Below, in pieces: positions 14,105 through 22,783 of a DNA stretch of 64,000 nucleotides. The DNA comes from Rhodovulum euryhalinum. Its GTDB lineage: Bacteria; Pseudomonadota; Alphaproteobacteria; Rhodobacterales; Rhodobacteraceae. The notes below the pieces were generated by a model. That model had not been told where the DNA came from, searched no databases, and was given only the letters and a program-made list of their open reading frames with translations. Within the stretch, counting starts at the first letter, position 1. Each line of letters begins with the position of its first letter. A program made the translations under genes and the position numbers. The DNA is taken from assembly GCF_004342445.1 (NCBI RefSeq), contig NZ_SLWW01000002.1, positions 309,060 to 373,059 of the forward strand, read 5' to 3'.

Positions 14105-14737
14105 ATGTCCCACGACGATTTCGCCGTCGAACCCATCAGGGGCCTGCCCACGCACTTGCCCGAAGGGGAGGAAATCCTCTGGCAGGGCGCGCCCGACTGG
14201 TTGGCGCTCGCCAGAGAGAGCCTCGCGCTCTACTGGGCGGCGGGCTATTTCGTCGTGCTCTTTCTCTGGCGTGTGATCGTCGCCACCGAGACGATGTCTC
14301 TGGCCCAGGCGGCGGTCGCCTCTTCGTTCTTCCTGGTCCTGGGGGCCGTGGTCTGTGCCCTGCTCATGATCACGGCCTTCGTCCAGGCCAAGGCGACCGT
14401 CTATACCGTCACCAACAAGCGCGTTGCGCTGCGGATCGGGGCAGCGCTTACCATGACGCTGAACCTGCCCTTTACCTGGATCGGTAACGCGAACCTCGAC
14501 CTTCGGAAATCCGGGACGGGGACGATCGCCTTCGAACTGATGGGCAAGACGCAGTTTTCCTATCTCTTGTGCTGGCCGCATGTCCGACCATGGCGGATGG
14601 CCCGCACGGAACCCGCGTTCCGCTGCATCCCTGACGCGGCGAAGGTCGCACGGATCATCGCCGACGCGGCGGAAACGCGGGTTTCCGAACCCAGGCTTGC
14701 GCGTGTCCCCGACGAAGACACGCTGGCAGCGGAGTAA
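14105..14737 (+). CDS. puhB: Photosynthetic complex assembly protein PuhB
   Basis: Reaction-centre assembly factor of the PH-domain membrane type. The 210-residue protein has an acidic N-terminus (SHDDFAVEPIRGLPTHLPEGE), a WQGAPDW motif, two or three membrane segments between about 42 and 100, and the VYTVTNKRVALRIGAAL stretch typical of bacterial PH-like (YdbS/bPH) domains. It lies 14 bases after puhA and 3 bases before puhC, so the three genes share one transcript. Loss of puhB in Rhodobacter capsulatus lowers reaction-centre levels; the same role is inferred here. Confidence 0.94.
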   Translation: MSHDDFAVEPIRGLPTHLPEGEEILWQGAPDWLALARESLALYWAAGYFVVLFLWRVIVATETMSLAQAAVASSFFLVLGAVVCALLMITAFVQAKATVYTVTNKRVALRIGAALTMTLNLPFTWIGNANLDLRKSGTGTIAFELMGKTQFSYLLCWPHVRPWRMARTEPAFRCIPDAAKVARIIADAAETRVSEPRLARVPDEDTLAAE

Positions 14738-14740
14738 GAC

Positions 14741-15211
14741 ATGGCCGCCACCGATCCCCAGAAGCGACCCCGCCAGCAGGACGGAATGGAGAAGATCCCG
14801 CCGATCCTGATCAAGGCGATGTTCGGGATGGTCCTGTTCTCGCTTGTGATCGTCGCCTGGGCGCGGTTCACTGACCAACCCCTGTCCGCCTTGCCCGACC
14901 AGACCGAACCGGTCGCGGTCGAGCGGATGATCGTGATCGAGGGCAGCAATTCGGGACGTGCCACTGTCTACGACACGGATGGCAATGTCATTCGAGTCTA
15001 TGGACCCCTGGAGGGGGGGTTCATCTCTGGAATCTGGCGGGTGCTGAGACATGAGCGCGGCAAGATCGACGCGCCGCTCGACGCGCCCGTCAGGCTTGTC
15101 CGCTACGAAGGCGGACGGCTCTCTCTGTACGACGACCTGACCGGTTGGCGTGCGGAACTGATCGGCTTCGGTGCCGATAACGCGGCAGCTTTCGCGCGGC
15201 TGCTGGACTGA
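14741..15211 (+). CDS. puhC: Photosynthetic complex assembly protein PuhC
   Basis: Small membrane-anchored protein required for normal reaction-centre/LH1 organisation. The 156-residue product has a polar, Lys/Arg-rich N-terminus, one membrane segment (about 27-46, AMFGMVLFSLVIVAWARF) and a periplasmic domain of beta character (VIEGSNSGRATVYDTDGN, YEGGRLSLYDDLTGW). Length and position directly after puhB match the family. A short hairpin follows its stop. Confidence 0.92.
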   Translation: MAATDPQKRPRQQDGMEKIPPILIKAMFGMVLFSLVIVAWARFTDQPLSALPDQTEPVAVERMIVIEGSNSGRATVYDTDGNVIRVYGPLEGGFISGIWRVLRHERGKIDAPLDAPVRLVRYEGGRLSLYDDLTGWRAELIGFGADNAAAFARLLD

Positions 15212-15213
15212 CC

Positions 15214-15240
15214 GGGAGGATAGGGAACATGGGTCCTCCC
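15214..15240 (+). other. Intercistronic hairpin between puhC and the next small gene
   Basis: GGGAGGA (15214-15220) pairs with TCCTCCC (15234-15240) across a 13-base loop and is followed by an A-rich run. There is no T-run, so it is more likely an RNA processing or stability element, or an attenuator of readthrough into the downstream gene, than a simple terminator. The 5' arm contains a Shine-Dalgarno-like GGGAGG. Confidence 0.45.
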
Positions 15241-15262
15241 ACAAAAAACAGGGAACCAAGAA

Positions 15263-15559
15263 ATGGGAATATTTACCCGCGAGAAGGAGACCGCGCCCTG
15301 CACGGTTGAGATCTCCCACAAGTTCGAAAGCCTTCACGCGCATGTGCGCTTCAACAACGGGGCCGTCGTCCACCCGGGTGATGAAGTATTGGTGCATGGC
15401 CCCGAGATCATGGCCCCCTATGGCGAGGTCGTGACAGAGGATCGCGTGGCCACCATCACCCGCGCCTCGGCGGTCGAACGGCTTTGGACGAAGATGACCG
15501 GCGATCTGGAAGTCATGGAACTCTGCGAGTTCTCCTTCTCCGAGGAGGCCACGCTATGA
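15263..15559 (+). CDS. Small conserved photosynthesis-cluster protein upstream of acsF
   Basis: A 98-residue soluble protein with no signal peptide or membrane segment, starting MGIFTREKETAPCTVEISHK. It is compact and probably beta-rich, with VRFNNGAVVHPGDEVLVHGPE resembling a small barrel. It contains two cysteines (Cys13 and one near residue 88). It overlaps acsF in an ATGA, so its synthesis is tied to the cyclase. From memory, small proteins of this kind sit before acsF in other Rhodobacteraceae clusters, but I do not recall an established function. A role as an accessory factor of the cyclase or of reaction-centre assembly is inference from position only. Confidence 0.8.
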   Translation: MGIFTREKETAPCTVEISHKFESLHAHVRFNNGAVVHPGDEVLVHGPEIMAPYGEVVTEDRVATITRASAVERLWTKMTGDLEVMELCEFSFSEEATL

Positions 15560-16671
15560 ACGTCCATACCGCAGACGCCACCACCGTCGAAGAGGGCCTT
15601 GCCATCCAGGAGGCGCAGGCCGTTCTCGACAGCGAGAGCGCGACCGCCGTCGCGATGCAGGACACCCTGCTGACGCCCCGGTTCTACACCACCGATTTCG
15701 ACGAGCTCGACTCGATCGACGTCTCGCCCGTGCGCAAGGACTGGGACCAGCTCATCGAGGAAATGAAGGCCGACCCCAACAAAGGCCACTTCAGGAAGGA
15801 CGAGAACTGGGACCATGTCGACTGGGACGGAATGGACCCGGAGTTGCGCAAGGAATTCATAGACTTCCTGATCTCCTCGTGCACAGCCGAATTCTCGGGC
15901 TGCGTGCTCTACAAGGAGATGAAGCGCCGCGGCAACAACCCCGACATCACCGAGCTGTTCCAGTTGATGGCACGGGACGAGGCACGTCATGCGGGCTTCA
16001 TCAACGACGCGCTGCGCGAGGCTGGGATCGCGGTGAACCTCGGTTTCCTGACGCAGCGGAAGAAGTACACCTATTTCCGGCCCAAGTTCATCTACTACGC
16101 CACCTACCTGTCGGAAAAGATCGGCTATGCCCGCTACATCACCATCTACCGCCACCTGGAGACGCATCCCGACAAGCGGTTCCACCCGATCTTCAAGTGG
16201 TTCCGCGAGTGGTGCAATGACGAGTTCCGCCACGGCGAGGCCTTCGCCCTGCTGATGAAGACCGACCCCAAGCTGACCTCGGGCGTCAATGTCTGGTGGA
16301 TCAAGTTCTTCCTGACCGCGGTCTATGCCACGATGTACGTCCGCGACCACCAGCGCCCGGCCTTCCACAAGGCGCTGGACGTCGATACCGACTGGTACGG
16401 GCAAGAGGTGTTCCGCAAGACATCGGAACTGTCGAAGCAGGTCTTCCCGATCACGCTGGACATCGACCATCCGCGCTGGATGAAGGGGCTCAAGACCCTG
16501 CAGGAGGCGTCGGTCGGGATTGACCGCGCAAGGAAGGCCGGCGGTGTCGGCGGCAAGCTTTCGGAATGGGCGGGCAGTGCGAAGGCCGCCTGGGCCTTCG
16601 CGATGCTTTACACGATCCCGGCGAAACGCCATCAGGTCCCCGCAAAGACCAGACTGGAGCCCGTCTATTGA
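15556..16671 (+). CDS. acsF: Oxygen-dependent Mg-protoporphyrin monomethyl ester cyclase
   Basis: Diiron oxidase that forms the isocyclic E ring using O2, the aerobic alternative to BchE. The 371-residue product starts at the ATGA overlap with the previous gene. Diiron ligand motifs are visible: Glu112 in TAEFSG, then DEARH at 141-145 (Glu142, His145), and later a second NDEFRHGEAF motif. A conserved RRGNNPDITELFQLMARDEARH stretch surrounds the second ligand set. Its presence shows that pigment can be made in the presence of oxygen. The stop overlaps the TTG start of puhE. Confidence 0.97.
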   Translation: MNVHTADATTVEEGLAIQEAQAVLDSESATAVAMQDTLLTPRFYTTDFDELDSIDVSPVRKDWDQLIEEMKADPNKGHFRKDENWDHVDWDGMDPELRKEFIDFLISSCTAEFSGCVLYKEMKRRGNNPDITELFQLMARDEARHAGFINDALREAGIAVNLGFLTQRKKYTYFRPKFIYYATYLSEKIGYARYITIYRHLETHPDKRFHPIFKWFREWCNDEFRHGEAFALLMKTDPKLTSGVNVWWIKFFLTAVYATMYVRDHQRPAFHKALDVDTDWYGQEVFRKTSELSKQVFPITLDIDHPRWMKGLKTLQEASVGIDRARKAGGVGGKLSEWAGSAKAAWAFAMLYTIPAKRHQVPAKTRLEPVY

Positions 16672-17489
16672 TCGCATCGGGATGGTTCGCGGCGCTCGGG
16701 GCGCTTTTCATCTGGTGGTTCTCCACCGGGGCGATCCTCGTGGTCGTGCGCCATGCCGAGCACCGCGGGCGCCTTGCCCATCTGCGTGCCACGATCCTGG
16801 CCCTGCCCCTTCTGGGGGGCGGGGTCTGGCTGTTCGAACTGACGCGCCATGTCGAAACCGTGGCCTCGGCCTACCTTGCCTTCCTTGCAGCGATCGCGAT
16901 CTGGGGCTGGGTCGAACTGGCCTTTCTGACCGGCGTCATCACCGGGCCGAACACCACTCTTTGCCACGATGGCGCCCGCGGGTGGGAACGGTTCATGCGC
17001 GCCTACGGCACCATCGCCTATCACGAGACGCTGTTGGTGGTGATCCTGTTCGTGATGCTGGTGACCACGCAAGGGGCACCCAACACGGTGGGGCTCTGGA
17101 CCTTCATCGTGCTGTTCTTTGCCCGAATCTCGGCCAAGCTGAACCTGTTCCTCGGCGTGCCCAAGATAAATGTCGAGTTCCTGCCGACGCCGCTTGCCCA
17201 CCTGCCCAGCCATTTCCGGATCTCCAAACTGAACTGGCTGTTCCCGTTCTCGGTCTCGTTCCTGACCTTCGCCGTCTATTGCTGGCTTGAACGGCTTTAC
17301 TCGGTCGCGATACCGCATGAAGTGATCGGCTTCGCGCTGTTGTCCTCGATCACAGCGCTGGCGCTTCTGGAACACTGGCTGATGGTTCTGCCCCTTCCCG
17401 ACGAAAGGCTCTGGCGCTGGATGCTGCCCGCGCGCAAGGACGGTGCCGAGAAGGCCGAGATTCGGCGCAAGGACCTGCGCGGCATCTGA
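16668..17489 (+). CDS. puhE: Photosynthetic complex assembly/bacteriochlorophyll regulation protein PuhE
   Basis: Polytopic membrane protein of about seven hydrophobic segments, 273 residues with the TTG start at 16668 (LIASGWFAALGALFIWWF). That start overlaps the acsF stop (TTGA) and sets the N-terminus right at the first membrane segment, as in homologues; no in-frame ATG is close. In Rhodobacter capsulatus puhE mutants overproduce bacteriochlorophyll. Conserved features include WFSTGAILVVVR and KLNLFLGVPKINVEFLP. It ends the puh/acsF run, with cycA 283 bases away. Confidence 0.92.
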   Translation: MIASGWFAALGALFIWWFSTGAILVVVRHAEHRGRLAHLRATILALPLLGGGVWLFELTRHVETVASAYLAFLAAIAIWGWVELAFLTGVITGPNTTLCHDGARGWERFMRAYGTIAYHETLLVVILFVMLVTTQGAPNTVGLWTFIVLFFARISAKLNLFLGVPKINVEFLPTPLAHLPSHFRISKLNWLFPFSVSFLTFAVYCWLERLYSVAIPHEVIGFALLSSITALALLEHWLMVLPLPDERLWRWMLPARKDGAEKAEIRRKDLRGI

Positions 17490-17772
17490 GGCGGGCCGGA
17501 TTTTCGTCCGGTCCGAGGTCCGGGTGAAGTGCGACAGGTTGCCGCATCTGCGGCACGAACTCGATCTTTCGCCGGTCCTTGGCAGGCTCGGGTCACGCCC
17601 CGCAGATTGGAATACCTCTAATTCTGTGGGAGCCTTCACATTGTGGTGGCCGCACAGGTGCGGGAACCCCGGTTCTGTCCTGCAACTCGGCTCTGCTCAA
17701 AGGTAATTGGTTTGACCTTGCCAAAACTGCACTCCATGGTATGCGCGGTTTATTCGAGTCAGGGAGAGACTG
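17490..17772 (+). promoter_or_regulatory. Intergenic region ahead of cycA
   Basis: A 283-base stretch with no gene. TTGACC at 17712-17717 followed after 17 bases by a weak CATGGT (17735-17740) is a possible promoter for cycA. The ribosome site is GGGAGAG just before the ATG. No TGT-N12-ACA palindrome was found, so cytochrome c2 is probably not under direct PpsR control. Confidence 0.4.
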
Positions 17773-18210
17773 ATGATCAGAAAATCCGCTCTTGTCGCGG
17801 CCGCCGCGCTCGCCGTTGGTCCCGCGATCGCCCAGGAGGCTTCGGGCGACGCCGCTGCCGGCGAGAAGGCGTTCAAGCAATGCATCACCTGCCACGTCGT
17901 CGTGAACGACGCGGGTGAAACGCTGGCCGGCCGCAACGCCCAGGTGGGCCCGAACCTCTACAAGGTACCCGGCCGCCACGCCGGCGCCGTCGAGGGCTTC
18001 AAGTACTCCAGTTCCATGACGGATGCCGGCGAAAAGGGTCTCGTCTGGACCGAGGAGGAGTTCGTGAAGTATACGCAGGACCCGACCGGCTACCTGCGCG
18101 CCTATCTTGGCGACGACAAGGCGCGCGGCGCGATGACCCACAAGGTCCGCAAGGAAGAGGAGGCGATCGACGTCTACGCCTACCTCGTCAGCCTCGGCGT
18201 GCACGAGTAA
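17773..18210 (+). CDS. cycA: Cytochrome c2
   Basis: Periplasmic monohaem cytochrome that shuttles electrons between the bc1 complex and the photosynthetic reaction centre and oxidases. The 145-residue precursor has a Sec signal peptide (about 1-20, cleaved near AIA-QEASG). The haem site is CITCH at 37-41, and Met121 in GAMTHKV is the likely sixth ligand. The mature length of about 124 suits the large-insert cytochrome c2 of Rhodobacteraceae. It is convergent with bchO across a strong terminator. In Rhodobacter sphaeroides cycA also follows puhE. Confidence 0.95.
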   Translation: MIRKSALVAAAALAVGPAIAQEASGDAAAGEKAFKQCITCHVVVNDAGETLAGRNAQVGPNLYKVPGRHAGAVEGFKYSSSMTDAGEKGLVWTEEEFVKYTQDPTGYLRAYLGDDKARGAMTHKVRKEEEAIDVYAYLVSLGVHE

Positions 18211-18234
18211 TCCCGCGAGCCGGGACCGAGACGG

Positions 18235-18268
18235 GGGCCGCCGGCATGTTCCGGCGGCCCTTTTCTTT
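18235..18268 (+). terminator. Rho-independent terminator after cycA
   Basis: GGGCCGCCGG (18235-18244) and CCGGCGGCCC (18251-18260) form a perfect 10-bp stem with a 6-base loop, followed by TTTTCTTT (18261-18268). It closes the plus-strand transcript facing the convergent bchO gene. Confidence 0.92.
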
Positions 18269-18279
18269 GCGGTGACGGC

Positions 18280-19143
18280 TCAGAGATGCGCTGCCAGAAA
18301 TGCCGCGATGCGGGCCGTGACCTCTTCGGGCGCCTCTTCATGGGCAAGATGGCCAAGCCCCGGCATCCTCAGAAGGTCCGCATTGGGCAGACGCTGGGCG
18401 GCCCGGACCGAGGCCTCGGGCGGCACGGCCCGGTCGGTGTCGCCGACGATCAGCAGCGTCGGTACCGCGATCCGCGGCAGGTCGTGCCAAAGCCCGTCCA
18501 GCGTCCATTGCGCGACCATGGCAAGCGTCGCGTCGGTATGGTGCCGGTCCGCCACGAGCCGCCGGTAAAGCGCCAGTCCCTCGGGCGAAACATGGCTGCC
18601 GATCCCCGCGATCATGTATTCGACGCCTGTAGCGTTCCCCAGCCAGCGCGAGATTTCCGAGGCCGAGAATGGGTTCAGCGCCATCATCCGGGCCATCATC
18701 GGGAACAGCCAGCCCGCCATACCCTTGAAGTTTTCCAGCGCCGCGTTGATGCCGACAATGGCCCTGGGTGGCCGCTTGAGATCTCGCACCATCCGCAGCG
18801 CGAGCGCCGCCCCCGCGGAATGGCCGACGATCGCGTCGGGCAACAGGTTCTCGCCATCCAGCAACGCCGATATGTCCTGGCTCATCGCGTCCAGCCCACA
18901 GCGTTGCCGCGCCCCCATCCGGGTAAAGCCCTGCCCGGGCAGGTCCAGTGCAACCACGTGATAGTCGCGCGCAAGGATCGGAAAGACGTCACGCCAGCTA
19001 TGCGTGGCCCCGCCCGTGCCATGCAGCAACAGGAGCACCGGCCCCTCGCCCGCCTCCTGGATGTGCCAATAGTGCGGGCGGTGCCGGACAAAGCGGGAGT
19101 GGTTCCGGTTCGGCCAGTCCTTTCCGTCCCGGGTCCAGTCCAT
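18280..19143 (-). CDS. bchO: BchO, alpha/beta hydrolase of magnesium chelation
   Basis: Alpha/beta-hydrolase fold protein linked to the magnesium chelatase step by its position with bchD and bchI; its reaction is not established. The 287-residue product has the HGTGG oxyanion region (41-45), the nucleophile elbow GHSAG at 107-111 (Ser109) and a C-terminal GHLAHEEAPE with the probable catalytic His. N-terminal DWTRDGKDWPNRNHSRFVR is typical of BchO. The start at 19143 lies 9 bases after the bchD stop, so the two are one transcript. Confidence 0.94.
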   Translation of the reverse strand: MDWTRDGKDWPNRNHSRFVRHRPHYWHIQEAGEGPVLLLLHGTGGATHSWRDVFPILARDYHVVALDLPGQGFTRMGARQRCGLDAMSQDISALLDGENLLPDAIVGHSAGAALALRMVRDLKRPPRAIVGINAALENFKGMAGWLFPMMARMMALNPFSASEISRWLGNATGVEYMIAGIGSHVSPEGLALYRRLVADRHHTDATLAMVAQWTLDGLWHDLPRIAVPTLLIVGDTDRAVPPEASVRAAQRLPNADLLRMPGLGHLAHEEAPEEVTARIAAFLAAHL

Positions 19144-19152
19144 GGCTCACCC

Positions 19153-20859
19153 CTAGGCGTCGAGGGCGGCCGACACGGCAGAGGAAAGTCGGTTCGCGTC
19201 GGCCCTTGGAAGGGGAATGTAGGGGGCGCCCAGCGTATCCGCCAGCGCCTTGAGCGACCGTTCGGGCCGCTGGCCCATGTCGATCACCAGCGACGGGAAT
19301 CCTTGCAGCCGAATCGCGGTTGCCATCCGTTCGGCATCCTCGGCGGCCAGCGCCCGGTTGGCCGAACCGTCAAGCGCGATGTTTGCCCGCCCGTCGGTCA
19401 TCAGCGCCACCGTCGGGGTCATGCCCCGACCCTTGGACTGGATCGCGACCTCGAGCGCGACCTTCAGCCCCGCAGCCAGCGGCGTGCCGCCCCCGCCGGG
19501 CAGGGCCGCCAGCCGCCGCTTGGTCTGCACCAGCGACCGGGTCGGCGGCAGCAACAGTTCGGCACCCTCGTTGCGAAAGGCCACCAGCGCGACGTGGTCG
19601 CGCCGGGCATAGGCCTCGGCCAGCAGGATCTCCACCGCGCCCTTGGCCTCGGCCAGACGGGTCATCGCGGCAGAGCCCGAGGCGTCGACGACAAAGATCA
19701 GCAGACGGTCGGATTTCTCCTCGAACCGCTTGATCCGGAAATCATCGCTGCGGATATGCAGGGACCGTTCGAACCGGCTTTCCTGCTTGCGGATCGTCTG
19801 CCATGGCGCGGCGGCGCGCAGCGTCGAGATCACGTCGAGTCGCGCGCCCGTCTCCAGCCGTCCGCGCCGCGACGGGATCGGCCGGCCACGCCGGTTGCCC
19901 TTGTGCTTGGCGCCTGCGCCCGCGCTGCCCCCGCCCCCGCGATTGGCCCGCTTCGCGGCCAGCATCGCCAGCAGATCGGCGGGCAGGGTGGCCTTGGCAG
20001 CCTCCAGCAGGATGTCCTGAAGCGGGATGTCGTCCAGTGACTGGCTCTCGCCCTCGTCCTGTTCACCCTTTTCGGGGTCCGGTTCGGGCGGGGTCGGGTC
20101 CTGATCGGGGGGCTGGTCGGGTTCCGGCTCGGACTCGGGGAATTGTGTGGCGCGCGGGGCCAGCACCAGTTCCACCGCAGCGGTCAGATCGTCCACCGCG
20201 ACCTCGTCGTTGCCCGCGATGGCTGCCAGCGCGCGGGCGGTGCGCAATGCCAGCATCGGGGCGCGCAGGCTGTGAACACCCAGCCGCACGGCCAGCAGCG
20301 TCAGATCCTCCAGCACCTTGCCCGCCGCACGGACCCGCGGCAGGCGTTCCCGCGCCGCAGCCAGCGCCGCCTGCTCCAGCACGATGGGGTCCGTCTCGCC
20401 ATAGGGCAGGGCGTCAAGGTCAACGTGCAGCGCAAGGCGATCCGTCAGCGCCTCGGGCAGCGTCTCGCCGGGTTCGGCGCCCTCGTCCAGCGCGATCAGG
20501 CAATGCCCGGTCCCCTGGTCCATCGCGCCCGCAAGCCGCGCGGCAAGACCCGGCAGGGTGCGCTCGGCCATCGGCAGGACCAGAACGGCGGGCTCCGCCA
20601 GAAGGCCGGCGCGCTCGACCAGCTTGCCCGAGGAGAGCGTCGCGGTCAGGTCGATGCCGCCGAACAACTGCTCGTCACCGATGGACGGGTGCAGCCGTTT
20701 CAGCGGCAAGGGCAGGGCGCCCAGCGCCTCGGTCACGCGGTCGCGCACCGGCCCCGACCGTGCCCGTAGCCAGAGCCCGCCGAGCCCCGCAGGGTCGACG
20801 GCCAATGCGTTCAGGCCAATCTCGACCCGCGTCCAGACGGAATTGTCAGGCAGGCTCAC
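19153..20859 (-). CDS. bchD: Magnesium chelatase, subunit D
   Basis: AAA+ subunit that, with BchI, drives Mg2+ insertion into protoporphyrin IX on BchH. The chosen start is GTG at 20859 (VSLPDNSVWTRVEIG), which overlaps the end of bchI by 14 bases. Reading further upstream would run antisense-like through bchI. This gives 568 residues. The order is a degenerate AAA+ domain (about 1-230), an acidic Pro-rich linker (around 270-305, with repeated DQPP/DPEK-type residues), and a C-terminal von Willebrand factor A domain whose MIDAS is VDASGSAAMT. Gene order is crtA-bchI-bchD-bchO. Confidence 0.95.
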   Translation of the reverse strand: MSLPDNSVWTRVEIGLNALAVDPAGLGGLWLRARSGPVRDRVTEALGALPLPLKRLHPSIGDEQLFGGIDLTATLSSGKLVERAGLLAEPAVLVLPMAERTLPGLAARLAGAMDQGTGHCLIALDEGAEPGETLPEALTDRLALHVDLDALPYGETDPIVLEQAALAAARERLPRVRAAGKVLEDLTLLAVRLGVHSLRAPMLALRTARALAAIAGNDEVAVDDLTAAVELVLAPRATQFPESEPEPDQPPDQDPTPPEPDPEKGEQDEGESQSLDDIPLQDILLEAAKATLPADLLAMLAAKRANRGGGGSAGAGAKHKGNRRGRPIPSRRGRLETGARLDVISTLRAAAPWQTIRKQESRFERSLHIRSDDFRIKRFEEKSDRLLIFVVDASGSAAMTRLAEAKGAVEILLAEAYARRDHVALVAFRNEGAELLLPPTRSLVQTKRRLAALPGGGGTPLAAGLKVALEVAIQSKGRGMTPTVALMTDGRANIALDGSANRALAAEDAERMATAIRLQGFPSLVIDMGQRPERSLKALADTLGAPYIPLPRADANRLSSAVSAALDA

Positions 20860-21859
20860 CCAGCACCTCGTCGACAACACGGGCGACCCGCGTGGTAGAC
20901 CCCGCCTCGTCCAGCGGATCACGGCGCAGGCGGTGGCGCAGCGCCGACGGCGCGACCGCCCGCACATGTTCGCGCGTGACCTTGTCGGCGCCCTCGAACG
21001 CGGCAAGCGCCCGGGCGGCCTTGAGCAGCGTCAGTTCGCCCCTCAGCCCGTCCGAACCCAGCGCCACGCACAGTTCGGCACAGTCGCGCAGCACGTCGTC
21101 CGAGCTTTGCATCGCCTTCAGATGATCGCGCGCGGCAAGGATGCGGTCGCGCAGCACGGCATCCTCGGGGCGCCACTTGGCCATGAAGCCCTCGAAATCG
21201 GTCTCGTAGGTGTCGCGGCGGCGGATCACCTCGATTCGCGTGTCGATATCCTTGGGCGAGGTGACTTCGACCGAAAGGCCGAAGCGGTCCAGCAGTTGCG
21301 GACGCAACTCGCCCTCTTCGGGGTTGCCGGACCCGACGAGCACGAAGCGCGCCGGGTGCCGGATCGAAAGTCCTTCCCTCTCCACCACGTTCTCGCCCGA
21401 CTGGGCGACGTCGAGCAGCAGGTCGACGATGTGATCCTCAAGCAGGTTCACCTCGTCGATATAGAGATAGCCGCGATTCGCCCGCGCCAGGAGGCCCGGC
21501 TCGAACGCCTTCACGCCAGAGGACAGCGCCTTCTCGATATCGAGCGCGCCCACCACCCGGTCCTCGGTCACGCCAAGCGGCAGGTCCACGACGGGCGTGG
21601 GCCGCTTGACGATCTCGGTCGATGTCAGATGCGCCCATTCGGGGCATCTGTCGAGCGAGGGGGAATTGACCGGGCAGCTCGCGACCGCGTGGATCGGCGG
21701 CAAAAGGGCGGCCAGCGCGCGCACGGCAGTCGATTTGCCGGTCCCGCGGTCGCCGAACACAAGTACGCCACCGATCCCCGGGTCGATCGCCGTGAGGATC
21801 ATCGCCTGCTTCATCTCCTCCTGCCCGACGATGGCGGAGAAGGGAAAGGGTTGGGTCAT
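20846..21859 (-). CDS. bchI: Magnesium chelatase, ATPase subunit I
   Basis: AAA+ ATPase of magnesium chelatase. The ATG at 21859 (MTQPFPFSAIVGQEEMKQAM) overlaps the crtA stop in an ATGA and gives 337 residues. Walker A is GDRGTGKST (36-44), Walker B is YLYIDEVN, and a sensor arginine region follows in LLDRFGLSVEV. The FSAIVGQEEMK start and the insertion after Walker A (CPVNSPSLDRCPEW) are typical of BchI. It is separated from its partner bchH, as in related clusters. Confidence 0.96.
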   Translation of the reverse strand: MTQPFPFSAIVGQEEMKQAMILTAIDPGIGGVLVFGDRGTGKSTAVRALAALLPPIHAVASCPVNSPSLDRCPEWAHLTSTEIVKRPTPVVDLPLGVTEDRVVGALDIEKALSSGVKAFEPGLLARANRGYLYIDEVNLLEDHIVDLLLDVAQSGENVVEREGLSIRHPARFVLVGSGNPEEGELRPQLLDRFGLSVEVTSPKDIDTRIEVIRRRDTYETDFEGFMAKWRPEDAVLRDRILAARDHLKAMQSSDDVLRDCAELCVALGSDGLRGELTLLKAARALAAFEGADKVTREHVRAVAPSALRHRLRRDPLDEAGSTTRVARVVDEVLGEPA

Positions 21860-22653
21860 GCAGTCTCTTTCGCTTTCTTCGGCGCCTTGGACTTGTTCGG
21901 TGCCGTCCTGTTCGTCGTGGGTTGAGCCATGGGCTCGGGTGCCGGCGTCGGCGCGTCCAGCCGTTTCAGCGGGCTCCCATCCTCCCAACTACCCTCTTCT
22001 TCGAGGATGTTGAAGCGGGCATAGAGTTCTTCCTTGAACCAGTTGCCTTCGCGGACATGTTTCACCGCGCGGCCGTGCGGGCAGTCGCCATGGGCGAAGG
22101 TCGTCATCTCGCGCTTGTTGTTCCACAGCGAGAAGGTTACCTGCTGCACCCACGGCACCTCGGCCATGCCGATGTGGAAGGCGCAGTTGGGATGTTCGGC
22201 CACAAGCGACTGGATCTGCGGCACCTCGGCCCAGAACTTCAGCGCGATGGGCAGCTTGACGGTGGCCCGGGTCAGGACGGCCATCTTGCCAGACTCATCG
22301 GGTTTTTCGGTCACCCGCAGCGGTTCGACCCCGGACCACAGACCCTTGGCCGAGATCGGCGTCAGGTAGATCGTGTAGGTCTCGCAGGAATGGTCCCGCA
22401 GGGTGCGGTGGGTGATGCTGTCCTTCAGCCCCTTCTTGGCCGTTGCCATGTCCGGCCAGACACAGAGGATGGCGTTCACGTCGACATTGGGCTTGGGGTT
22501 GAAACCCGCGTCCGAACCCGTGCCGAGCAGCTTGAAAAATTCCAGCCCCGGCACATTCTTCAGCGCGAAGCGGCCGCGCGCCATCTGGCTGAACGCTTCG
22601 AGGCGGGACGCCCAGTTGTTGTAACGGAAGAAGCTGATGGTGACGACTTGCAT
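21856..22653 (-). CDS. crtA: Spheroidene monooxygenase
   Basis: Oxygen-dependent haem enzyme that introduces the 2-keto group, turning spheroidene into spheroidenone; it acts when cells meet oxygen. The 265-residue product starts at the ATG at 22653 (MQVVTISFFRYNN), behind a good AAGGAG ribosome site. Conserved patterns are FLGTGSDAGF-like KLLGTGSDAGFNPKPN and MTTFAHGDCPHGRAVKHVREGNWFKEELYARF, given here in part. The last 30 residues are a Pro/Lys-rich tail (PTPAPEPM, SKAPKKAKETA). It is divergent from crtI across a region with one PpsR operator. Confidence 0.95.
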   Translation of the reverse strand: MQVVTISFFRYNNWASRLEAFSQMARGRFALKNVPGLEFFKLLGTGSDAGFNPKPNVDVNAILCVWPDMATAKKGLKDSITHRTLRDHSCETYTIYLTPISAKGLWSGVEPLRVTEKPDESGKMAVLTRATVKLPIALKFWAEVPQIQSLVAEHPNCAFHIGMAEVPWVQQVTFSLWNNKREMTTFAHGDCPHGRAVKHVREGNWFKEELYARFNILEEEGSWEDGSPLKRLDAPTPAPEPMAQPTTNRTAPNKSKAPKKAKETA

Positions 22654-22749
22654 TGGCGATTCTCCTTCGCAGCTGTCGTTCGTCGTTAGGCAGATCAAGG
22701 TGCGACCGAAAGGGACATGACGCACCCGGCGCGCATCCGGTAGAAGCAT

Positions 22750-22767
22750 TGTAAACTAAACTAGACA
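22750..22767. promoter_or_regulatory. PpsR/CrtJ operator between crtA and crtI
   Basis: Exact palindrome with TGT at 22750-22752 and ACA at 22765-22767, 16 bases before the crtI ATG and about 97 bases before crtA. It is a single site in a 130-base divergent region. Its closeness to crtI suggests it covers the crtI promoter -10 region or start of transcription. Confidence 0.82.
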
Positions 22768-22783
22768 GGTTTAACCTAGCGAC

